A stretch of DNA of 26,552 nt. Source: a virus. The stretch lies in the IMG/VR virus record IMGVR_UViG_3300021165_000974, positions 1-26,552 of that record. One strand, given 5' to 3'. Of this stretch, positions 20,048 through 26,495 are shown in pieces. Position numbers and translations under genes: made by a program. The notes under the pieces were generated by a model, which had not been told where the DNA came from, did not search any database, and worked only from the letters and a program-made list of their open reading frames with translations. The first letter of the stretch is position 1. The number at the start of each line of letters is the position of its first letter.

Positions 20048-21070
20048 ATGTCACAAGAAACACTGGAATGGCTCAATCAGAACACTCTGATTGGATTCAC
20101 TGAACGCCGTGGAAACGCATGGCACTACAAGGCATCTGAGCAGGGCTCGGAGAACAATCACTACATTGGCGCAATCCCCGTTGCCGATGTGTACCGCCGT
20201 TTGCTCAACTGGCAGGCAGTAGAGGCACCAGCATTCGTTGGTATCCCAACCGCTGATGGCTTTGACTATGTCCTTCAGAACGACCGCAAGTTCATTGTCC
20301 GCTCTGACGATTCCAGCGTGCTGGGCATCTTCAAGGACGGCTATCAGATTCACCAGTACGGCGAATGGCTCATTGATGCAGTCGCCAACATCGTTGATGA
20401 CAGCAACCTTGCCATCGGTCAGGCTGGGCTCCTGAAGGGTGGAGCAGTCGCTTGGGTCAGCATTGAATTGCCTGAGAACATTGAGACCCCATCGGGCTTC
20501 ACAGTTCGCCCGCAGTTGCTTGCAACCACCAGCCACAACGGCTCACTTGCCACCACCCACAAGATGACCAACACGGTCGTGGTGTGTGACAACACGCTGT
20601 CCTTGGGTCTCGCCGAGAAGACAGGTACATCACGCACCCGTCACAGCAAGCACTCAGGCTTCAAGGTTCAGAATGTCCGTGATGCCATTGGCGTGGTTCA
20701 CACCATGGCTGACAGCATCATGCTTGAGATTGAGGCTTTGGCTTCTATCTCGGTCAGCGACAAGCAGTTCTTTGACATCGTGAACCGCCTCGTGCCAATC
20801 GCTGAGATGGGCTCAACCACCAACTCGGCTCGCACCAAGTTGGGCAACAAGCAGGACGCAATCTTTGACCTGTACAGCAAGAACCCAATGGTCGCTCCAT
20901 GGAAGGGAACCAAGTTGGGTGTCATTCAGGCATTCAACACCTACGCCCACCACATGAGCGGTACTGACAAGAATCGTGCCCAGCGCAACCTGAGCAACGC
21001 AGTCATGGGCAAGACCGATGACGCTGACTCTGAGGTTCTCAAGGCGATTGACCTCGTCCTCACCGCCTAG
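20048..21070 (+). CDS. DUF932 phage/plasmid-like protein, 340 aa
   Basis: ATG at 20048 follows ACAGGAGGAC; an upstream in-frame start at 20009 lies in the promoter region. The protein has the usual length and order of the DUF932 family: N-terminal region with ETLEWLNQN, a middle with YVLQNDRKFIVRSDDS and LGIFKDGYQIHQYGEWL, then LLATTSHNGSLATTHKMTNT, VVCDNTLSLGL and a helical C-terminus ending LSNAVMG. DUF932 proteins occur in many phages and plasmids, often near replication genes; their activity is not established. Base composition is more GC-rich than in the small-gene array. Single-gene unit under the promoter at 19974. Confidence 0.85.
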   Translation: MSQETLEWLNQNTLIGFTERRGNAWHYKASEQGSENNHYIGAIPVADVYRRLLNWQAVEAPAFVGIPTADGFDYVLQNDRKFIVRSDDSSVLGIFKDGYQIHQYGEWLIDAVANIVDDSNLAIGQAGLLKGGAVAWVSIELPENIETPSGFTVRPQLLATTSHNGSLATTHKMTNTVVVCDNTLSLGLAEKTGTSRTRHSKHSGFKVQNVRDAIGVVHTMADSIMLEIEALASISVSDKQFFDIVNRLVPIAEMGSTTNSARTKLGNKQDAIFDLYSKNPMVAPWKGTKLGVIQAFNTYAHHMSGTDKNRAQRNLSNAVMGKTDDADSEVLKAIDLVLTA

Positions 21071-21091
21071 TCCACAGCGACCCTCCACTGG

Positions 21092-21120
21092 AGCCCTCAC
21101 CCTTCGGGGTGGGGGCTTTT
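21092..21120 (+). terminator. Rho-independent terminator (TTCG loop)
   Basis: AGCCCTCACCC (21092-21102), TTCG, GGGTGGGGGCT (21107-21117), TTT. A minus-orientation copy of the dispersed motif follows at 21122. Confidence 0.85.
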
Positions 21121-21282
21121 CAGTTTCTGTGATGTCCCCAGCAGAACCGATGGTGTTTTTTGATGTCTCCAAAAAACCGATGTCACTAAAAAACCGACCT
21201 CGTTTTTTTGAGCCTTTCCCAATGCCCACAAGAGTTTCTGTAATGTCCCCACAATGTCCCCACAGCGTTTCAGACCGTGCTT

Positions 21283-21301
21283 TCATGCAATCTTTGCATG
21301 A
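21283..21301. repeat. perfect palindrome TCATGCAA-TCT-TTGCATGA
   Basis: Eight-base arms (21283-21290 and 21294-21301) around three bases. It is 13 bases before the first iteron-like repeat. The size fits a dimeric protein binding site. Confidence 0.65.
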
Positions 21302-21313
21302 CTCCTGTGCTGT

Positions 21314-21416
21314 CCGTGAGGGATTGTTTCATTGCTCGCTGTTGCTGTGATGCTGTGAGCGATTGTTTGATTGTTCTTGGGTTCATTGTGAGTCCGTGAA
21401 AGATTGTTTGATTGTT
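21314..21416. repeat. three iteron-like 23-bp direct repeats (candidate origin)
   Basis: Units at 21314-21336, 21353-21375 and 21394-21416 share C(C/T)GTGA, then a variable base pair, then GATTGTTT(C/G)ATTG(C/T)T. Starts are 39 and 41 bp apart, close to four helical turns, so the sites face the same side of the helix. An inverted repeat CGGATTC/GAATCCG (21419-21425, 21439-21445) follows. Spaced direct repeats in a non-coding region are typical of replication origins bound by an initiator. Confidence 0.55.
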
Positions 21417-21652
21417 TACGGATTCGCTTAACACACTTGAATCCGTGAAACACAAAACAAATGCACACACATACACACCCGCATACACACGCCCGTGTGC
21501 GCACCCGCACCCACGCACGCCTGCGCCCGTGTGCGCACGCACGCCTGCTCGTGAGCGTTCGTACAATCCGCCGTACTCGTCCAGAGCGACCGAGACCGCC
21601 ACCGACCCGCACCTGCGAACCCGACCGAGACCGCCCCGCTGTGAGTTCGCCT

Positions 21653-21668
21653 GTTAGGCACACCTAAC
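21653..21668. repeat. palindrome GTTAGGCACACCTAAC (copy 1)
   Basis: Six-base arms around CACA. Related copies lie at 21866 and 24352. The form resembles part of an actinobacterial DtxR/IdeR iron box (TTAGG...CCTAA), which is a resemblance only. Confidence 0.6.
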
Positions 21669-21865
21669 GCTCGGTGACCTGCACCTGACCGAGCCAGTGA
21701 CCGAGCCACGGGAGCCCGCAGGATTGCCCCTTCAGAGCCCGTATGGGGGCGATGGAGCCCGAAAAGGTATGAAGGGTGCCTAGGGGGGGTCATCGCCCCC
21801 TGTGAGCGTCCTACAGCGTCTGACGGGATTAGGGGTATTTCAGGGTATCCCAAAACACCTGTTTC

Positions 21866-21881
21866 GTTAGGCTCACCTAAC
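21866..21881. repeat. palindrome GTTAGGCTCACCTAAC (copy 2)
   Basis: Same arms as copy 1 with CTCA in the middle. Lies in non-coding GC-rich DNA. Confidence 0.6.
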
Positions 21882-22245
21882 AGACTATTGGTCTAATCGG
21901 GAGACCGCCGAGCCCGCTAACCCAGCACCCACACGGAGGCTCCAGCAGAGCCCGCAGGAGCCCGTATGGGGGCGACAACGGTCGGTCGGGTATCACAGTG
22001 CCCGCCCCGATTCTGTGCCCCCTACGAGCCTCCCAGCATGGTCTCAGAGGATTGCGCCGCATCAGGGGTGCGCGAACCCTTACGCACCAAGGGTTTGCGG
22101 GGTTTGAAAATGATCCCGTGGAGGTTGGTGGGTGTGTTCGTGCGGAGGCTTATGTCATCGCTATGTCATCGCTATGTGAATTGAAACAATCTCCTGCTAT
22201 CCGACCCGCACAATCGGAGCCCGCAGGACATTACAGAAACTCGGA

Positions 22246-22281
22246 AATGGAAAGAGCCCCCACCCCGAAGGGCAGGGGCTC
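22246..22281 (-). terminator. Rho-independent terminator of the helicase gene
   Basis: Read on the minus strand, GAGCCCCTGCCC, TTCG and GGGTGGGGGCTC form a hairpin (22254-22281) followed by TTTCC ATTT. It sits 15 bases beyond the helicase stop and has the same GAGCCC...TTCG...GGGGGCT design as the plus-strand terminators. A plus-oriented motif copy (22231-22241) adjoins it. Confidence 0.8.
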
Positions 22282-22295
22282 CGACCGCTGGGTGG

Positions 22296-23900
22296 CTAGA
22301 GGTCTGCGAGGTAGGAGCGCAGGATTGCCATCGCAAGGTTCTCTTCCGAGACCATGGTGTCCACCTCTTCACCGTCCATGACCGCCTTGGCTTCACGGAA
22401 CTTGCCTTCCAGCAATCCCCACAGGCGGTCATCAATCGTGCGGGTGCCATCTGCCTTCACGCCGAGAACCACCTGCGAGCAGACATCACGGGTCTGACCC
22501 TTGCGCAGGAGCCGAGCCTCAGCCTGAACCACATCCATGGAGTTCCACGGGAGTTCAGCGAAGACGATGTGGCGACCCTCGGTCATGGTGAACCCGACCG
22601 AAGCCGAGATGATGTTCGCCACCACGAGGTCGTACTGCTTTGCCTGCCAGCCATCAACCACTGCCTGCTTGGCTTCAGCGGTCATGCCACCGTGGATGGT
22701 CGCAACCTTGAGACCAGCCTTGGTGAAGTGCTCCATGATGGCTTCACGGATGTCGGTGTGGGTAGCCAGCACGAGGATGGGCTCGTGGTCGCCTTCCTCG
22801 GCAGATTCAATCGTCAACTGGATGTGAGCGATGACCGACTCCAACTTTGCCTTGCCGACCAAACGGCGCAGTTCCTGAACACGGATGAGGGCTTCAGCCT
22901 TCATCATGGACTCAGCCTTGGCGTGACCACGGGTGTCAATGAGCCACTGCTCAAGGTCGGTCTCGGCACGCTTGTACTTCTTTGCCCACTCGCCCTGCAA
23001 CTGACCGTCCCGCAGGATGCGTCCCATGTTCGGCAGGTCTGCGATGACATCAGCCGAGCGCACACGATGAGCCCAGCCAGTGATGTCGTGGAACATCTCG
23101 GCGTGCAACTGCTCGGTGTTCGCCTGACCACGGGCACCGTACGAATCCACCGCTGGGGCGAAATGGTCAAGCCAGTCTTTTGCGCTACATGGCTTGCCAT
23201 CAATCGCATGGCGACCGAAAGTGTTGAGACCCTGCATCAACTGGAAGAGACCAACACGGGTCTTGGTGAATGGGGTGCCACTGAGGAGCCATTTCGGCAT
23301 CTCGGTACGGCTGGCGCAGAGGTGAGCGAATGCACGACCACGACCTGCACGACCGCTGGAGACACGCTGGCACTCGTCAACGATGAGCGCATCCACGCCA
23401 CGACCGAAGTCACGGACGAAGTAGTCAGGGATGATGCGGTTGCCGTGGGCATCCTTGGCGTTCTCGTCATCCCATGTGAACTTCTGCTTGCCACCAATGA
23501 ACCAGCGGTTGTACCCATGGAGCGCACCGTCCGTGACGATGAGAACCTGAGCGGTCGGGAGACCCTCGGACTCGGAACCTTCACGGTCAAGCGGGGCACG
23601 CTTGTTGATGATGTCGGTCGTGACCTCAGGAGCCCACTTGGCGAACTCGTTCTTCCAGTTCCATGTCAGCGATGGCGGGCAGACGACCAGCACCTGCTTT
23701 GCGCCGAATGCCAGTGCGGACTGAGCGAGCATGATGCCCGTGATGGTCTTGCCAGTGCCCTGCTCGTGAGCGATGAGGAACTGGCGTTGCTGGGTTGCAC
23801 GCCGAACCACTTCCACCTGATGTGGCATGAGGTCGGGGTGGAACACGGGTTCCATGTGTGCCATGGATTCCCATGACTGGTACGGGGTTGATGCTTTCAT
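22296..23900 (-). CDS. SNF2-type superfamily 2 helicase/ATPase, 534 aa
   Basis: ATG at 23900 follows AGGAGGG; an in-frame start further out lies in the leader. Motifs in order: Walker A EQGTGKT (46-52), motif Ia VVCPPSLTWNW (72-82), motif II DECQ (175-178), motif III LSGTP (206-210), motif IV-like IHGGMT (402-407), motif V VVANIISASVGF (426-437) and motif VI Q459-x3-R463-x2-R466-x2-Q469 (QAEARLLRKGQ). This is the SNF2/Rad54-like group, dsDNA translocases; phage versions remodel DNA or displace proteins in replication or recombination. It is GC-richer than most of the window and the only large minus-strand gene, flanked by GC-rich repeat regions, so it may be a separately acquired cassette. 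Confidence 0.9.
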   Translation of the reverse strand: MKASTPYQSWESMAHMEPVFHPDLMPHQVEVVRRATQQRQFLIAHEQGTGKTITGIMLAQSALAFGAKQVLVVCPPSLTWNWKNEFAKWAPEVTTDIINKRAPLDREGSESEGLPTAQVLIVTDGALHGYNRWFIGGKQKFTWDDENAKDAHGNRIIPDYFVRDFGRGVDALIVDECQRVSSGRAGRGRAFAHLCASRTEMPKWLLSGTPFTKTRVGLFQLMQGLNTFGRHAIDGKPCSAKDWLDHFAPAVDSYGARGQANTEQLHAEMFHDITGWAHRVRSADVIADLPNMGRILRDGQLQGEWAKKYKRAETDLEQWLIDTRGHAKAESMMKAEALIRVQELRRLVGKAKLESVIAHIQLTIESAEEGDHEPILVLATHTDIREAIMEHFTKAGLKVATIHGGMTAEAKQAVVDGWQAKQYDLVVANIISASVGFTMTEGRHIVFAELPWNSMDVVQAEARLLRKGQTRDVCSQVVLGVKADGTRTIDDRLWGLLEGKFREAKAVMDGEEVDTMVSEENLAMAILRSYLADL

Positions 23901-23938
23901 GATGACCCTCCTGTGAGTCGTTTTCGGCTTGTCAGTGC

Positions 23939-23983
23939 GACTCGCCGAAGGCGAGTCTAGGCACGCCCACAACCCAAACACAA
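23939..23983 (-). promoter_or_regulatory. helicase promoter with overlapping palindrome
   Basis: On the minus strand, TTGTGT (23978-23983), 18 bp, TAGACT (23954-23959) form a promoter. A perfect inverted repeat GACTCGCC/GGCGAGTC (23939-23946, 23950-23957) overlaps the -10 box and start site. It could be an operator or a leader hairpin. A plus-oriented motif copy lies just upstream (23998-24008). Confidence 0.5.
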
Positions 23984-24008
23984 CACCACATATGGCATTA
24001 CAGAAACT

Positions 24009-24783
24009 TTTTTGGCTGGAGCCCGCAAACCCTTACGCCCCAAGGCTCCGAGCCCTGTCGGAGAACGGAATCTGCGCAAGCCGAGAACATGACCCTTCAC
24101 TACCAAGGGAATCACCTGAGAGGACACTAGGAGAGCCATAGAGGGCGATAGATAGCAGTTGGGTATCAGAGTGCCATATCCGATGTCGTGCCCCCTACGG
24201 GGCGTACACAGCGTCTGACAGGGTCGGTGCGGCAACGATGTCGGGAAACCCTTGCGGTGTATGGCTCGTAGCAATGCTGGCAGGGGCGTGGATGGCGTAG
24301 GTGCTGGGGTGGTACCGCCACATCCCCCCAATCACAACCTGTAGCCCCAAAATTAGGCTGACCTAACACGCCCCATCTACTACTCCGTGATTCTGTTCTA
24401 TCCCTTGCACTGCATGGCTTTGCGGGACATTACACGAACTTTCGCACGCCCTGAGAGGGCACAGAAATGCACCTGCGCCCACTGACAGCCCAAAGCACCC
24501 ATCGCCCCCCATACGCCCGTACAGCGTGTCTGATGGAGAGAGCAGGTCATGGGGAGAAAAGCAACCTCTGCGTGCAGATTCTTTGGTGTGAAGAATGTCA
24601 CAGGGGTGGGGAGGTTGTGGTTTGCTCAGGATGGCGGTATAGGCGACCCCCCCATGGTTAAGTTGCGCAAAAAAACGGAGGGGGGTGCAGCACCCACTCC
24701 TCAGTGCCATGCAAAATGGCGTAATAGCCCTATTCTATAAAATAATTCTCAACGGGTTCACAGAAAATCGCTCCAAATAGCCC
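24009..24783. other. non-coding GC-rich region upstream of the late-type genes
   Basis: No supported gene. It repeats elements found at 21.7-22.1 kb: AACCCTTACGC(A/C)CCAAGG (24028-24045 and 22075-22092), GGGTATCA(C/G)AGTGCC (24161-24175 and 21988-22002), CGTGCCCCCTACG-type boxes and CAGCGTCTGAC boxes. A motif variant TTACACGAACT lies at 24430-24440. Near the right end composition turns AT-rich before the promoter at 24784. Confidence 0.55.
24352..24367. repeat. palindrome ATTAGGCTGACCTAAC (copy 3)
   Basis: Third member of the TTAGGC..ACCTAA group, with five-base arms intact and one outer base changed. It lies on the other side of the helicase gene from copies 1 and 2. Confidence 0.55.
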
Positions 24784-24795
24784 TATACTAGGTAA
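24784..24795 (+). promoter_or_regulatory. leaderless promoter, -10 TATACT
   Basis: TATACT (24784-24789), six bases AGGTAA, then ATG. No ribosome binding site. First of four matching sites at this end of the window. Confidence 0.65.
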
Positions 24796-25203
24796 ATGAG
24801 CCTTTCCAACCATCAATTCGGTGACCTGATACCAAAGTTGGAACAAAGACATGGAGATGATTTCCATGACTCAGTGACCGCATTTGCCCTAGGAACGCCT
24901 AGTGACCCCATGGCGGAGTCCTCCTCATCCTACGACCTACCTATCAGCCGTGCAAGAGTCCCTCTGAGTGCCCTACCAGACCATGGAACTAGTAGTGCTG
25001 CCCGTATCGGTCGTGCGCAAGAGGGATATCGGACCTCCCCATCCTCAGTGCCCCCTATTCTCCTAGTACAGAGAGCAGGAGGGTATGACATTGCTGATGG
25101 TCACCATCGTGTACAAGCCGCTAGGAACCTCGGTAGAGAGCATATCCCTGCTTGGGTGGTGCACAGCCCTCTAAAAGAGCCTCACCCTGGCTTTGACGAC
25201 TGA
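24796..25203 (+). CDS. ParB-like nuclease-fold protein, 135 aa
   Basis: PPILLVQRAGGYDIADGHHRVQAARNLG (86-113) and IPAWVV (117-122) match the ParB/sulfiredoxin N-terminal fold; DGHHR (101-105) corresponds to the (D/G)GxHR nucleotide-binding box. ParB-type folds bind CTP or act as nucleases or kinases, so activity is open. The N-terminal 85 residues are polar and carry no known domain; no DNA-binding domain follows, so this is not a partition protein of the usual kind. The mRNA is probably leaderless. Confidence 0.7.
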   Translation: MSLSNHQFGDLIPKLEQRHGDDFHDSVTAFALGTPSDPMAESSSSYDLPISRARVPLSALPDHGTSSAARIGRAQEGYRTSPSSVPPILLVQRAGGYDIADGHHRVQAARNLGREHIPAWVVHSPLKEPHPGFDD

Positions 25204-25205
25204 CC

Positions 25206-25217
25206 TATACTAGATAA
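25206..25217 (+). promoter_or_regulatory. leaderless promoter, -10 TATACT
   Basis: TATACT (25206-25211), AGATAA, ATG at 25218. It lies two bases past the upstream stop. No ribosome binding site. Confidence 0.65.
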
Positions 25218-25559
25218 ATGGAAGAAATAACAGACCCCTCCTTTAAACAAACCACCTGTGATGGGTGTGGTCTACCCATCCGTTCGGCATCATTTGACCT
25301 TGTATCGGACATGATTCGGTATGAGAACCCTACATCAGGTGGTCTTGTTTCGTCAATGGCTCATGGACTACCTAAACCCGTCAAGCGTCAGGTAAACGAA
25401 TGGTTGCATGATGACCCTCGTGCCTCCAATGACCACCGCCCATACCCTGCTGCCTATGGTGAACGCCATACGCATGACTCTGACTATGAACGACAAGAAC
25501 GAGAATGGCGTATGTCTGAGATGGAAAAGCGTTCACACCTAGGCGAGCAGTTCCAGTAA
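25218..25559 (+). CDS. hypothetical protein with CxxC, 113 aa
   Basis: C14-x2-C17 (CDGCGLPI) near the N-terminus could bind zinc together with other residues. The C-terminal half is charged, His-rich and probably disordered (HTHDSDYERQEREW). No family recognised. Its stop codon TAA is the first half of the next -10 box. Confidence 0.6.
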   Translation: MEEITDPSFKQTTCDGCGLPIRSASFDLVSDMIRYENPTSGGLVSSMAHGLPKPVKRQVNEWLHDDPRASNDHRPYPAAYGERHTHDSDYERQEREWRMSEMEKRSHLGEQFQ

Positions 25560-25568
25560 ACTAGGTAT
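25557..25568 (+). promoter_or_regulatory. leaderless promoter, -10 TAAACT
   Basis: TAAACT (25557-25562) includes the upstream stop codon; AGGTAT follows, then ATG at 25569. No ribosome binding site. Confidence 0.65.
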
Positions 25569-26213
25569 ATGCCTGAACTGAATGCCAACATCCCACCGAT
25601 TAGTTGTTTTGTAAGAGGTAACTTCCTTACCAACCAAAAGAATGGTCACGACCTCAAGTTCCCAGTCATTGTCTTTGGTGTTGCTTCTATCACTGACAGG
25701 GCACCAGTGTTTCATTTCCTCATGGAAGATGGCGGAATTTGGTGGAGAGCCCCTATCAATGCCTTCTGCATGGACGAAGACAGCCCTGTTGTAGAAATCT
25801 ACGACCTTGTTATGTGGAATTGTTTCTCTCCATACATCACTGTCACTACTTTTGAGCATATGCGTGGACGTTCTATGTCATATATTGACCGTCACAAGAA
25901 AAATGTGGACGGAAAGTACATGTTTACCCTTGACTGGCACCATCCAGACAACAACATTGCAGATACAAACTACTCAATTGACTCTGCCAACCACAAATGT
26001 GGTCATGTCATCCTACGAGAAGACGGAAACTTTGCTATTCAGCCCAATAACCGTGTGCATCTCTGGGACCCATCGCATACGACCAAGAAAGGTGTCCATT
26101 TGATTGACCGTGAGGTCAGTGACATCGTCTGGGGTGTGGAAGACGGTAGCAAATGGCTCACATCTGATGATTCTAGTTACAACTATGACGTAAAAATAGT
26201 TGACAAGTCATAG
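25569..26213 (+). CDS. hypothetical protein, 214 aa
   Basis: A mixed alpha/beta protein rich in aromatic residues and histidine (TLDWHHPDNN, VHLWDPSHTTKK). No signal peptide or membrane segment; single cysteines only. I do not recognise a family. Its neighbours and leaderless start suggest co-regulated late expression. Confidence 0.6.
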   Translation: MPELNANIPPISCFVRGNFLTNQKNGHDLKFPVIVFGVASITDRAPVFHFLMEDGGIWWRAPINAFCMDEDSPVVEIYDLVMWNCFSPYITVTTFEHMRGRSMSYIDRHKKNVDGKYMFTLDWHHPDNNIADTNYSIDSANHKCGHVILREDGNFAIQPNNRVHLWDPSHTTKKGVHLIDREVSDIVWGVEDGSKWLTSDDSSYNYDVKIVDKS

Positions 26214-26225
26214 TAAACTAGATAT
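26214..26225 (+). promoter_or_regulatory. leaderless promoter, -10 TAAACT
   Basis: TAAACT (26214-26219) directly after the upstream stop, AGATAT, ATG at 26226. No ribosome binding site. Confidence 0.65.
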
Positions 26226-26495
26226 ATGAGTCGTCCCGATGGTCCACAGTTCCGTAAAGTAGGTAATCATAAGATGTACCGACATGGTACAGGTAATTGG
26301 GAGACTGTGGACAACTATCATTTCCAGCAAGGGAGTCCTCCCACTAACCTATGGAATGTCCATGACCTACGAGACCCTGATGCATGGGAGCCAGTGTTTG
26401 AAACACAGCACGGTAGTCTAAAAAGTGCTCATTCTGAGTTTAGAAGGTACCATCCTGAGCGTGATGCGGGCGACAAACCGCTACTTGAGCACTAA
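26226..26495 (+). CDS. hypothetical protein, 89 aa
   Basis: Polar, Trp- and His-containing (TGNWETVDNYHF, FRRYHPERD). No family recognised. The stop overlaps the next ATG (TAATG), so it is coupled to the partial gene at the right edge. Confidence 0.6.
   Translation: MSRPDGPQFRKVGNHKMYRHGTGNWETVDNYHFQQGSPPTNLWNVHDLRDPDAWEPVFETQHGSLKSAHSEFRRYHPERDAGDKPLLEH

Larger units (their letters stand above)
21121..22245. other. 1.1-kb non-coding region with many repeats
   Basis: No convincing gene is seen; open frames here lack ribosome binding sites and family resemblance. The left third holds two minus-oriented motif copies (21122-21132, 21233-21243), a tandem ATGTCCCCACA (21243-21264), a palindrome, and three iteron-like 23-mers. 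From about 21460 the DNA becomes GC-rich, with an alternating purine-pyrimidine stretch (about 21460-21545, including GCCCGTGTGCGCAC twice) that could adopt Z-form. Two TTAGGC...ACCTAA palindromes and GC-rich repeats shared with 24.0-24.6 kb follow. A replication or regulatory role is likely, but unproven. Confidence 0.6.

Noticed and set aside
21240-21450. CRISPR array
   Set aside because: Three spaced repeats exist, but the spacers are only 16-18 bases, the repeats are imperfect, and no cas genes are present; an iteron set fits better.
21412-21667. Basic and His/Thr-rich frames over the alternating CA/CG stretch
   Set aside because: Low-complexity DNA yields open frames in several phases at once; no start signal is present.
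21653-21881. Phage attachment site or insertion-sequence ends
   Set aside because: The repeats are short palindromes without a target duplication, and no integrase or transposase gene is in the window.
21700-22245. tRNA or other structured RNA gene
   Set aside because: I found no cloverleaf with T-loop and acceptor stem by eye; the region is GC-rich and repetitive. A tRNAscan or Infernal run would be decisive.
22569-23876. 435-residue open frame on the plus strand
   Set aside because: It lies antisense to the well-supported helicase, has no ribosome binding site or family motif, and is explained by GC-rich codon use of the minus-strand gene.
24549-24740. 63-residue plus frame in the non-coding stretch before 24784
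   Set aside because: A weak GGAGAG lies upstream, but the product shows no family likeness, base composition shifts within it, and it is not coupled to a neighbour.
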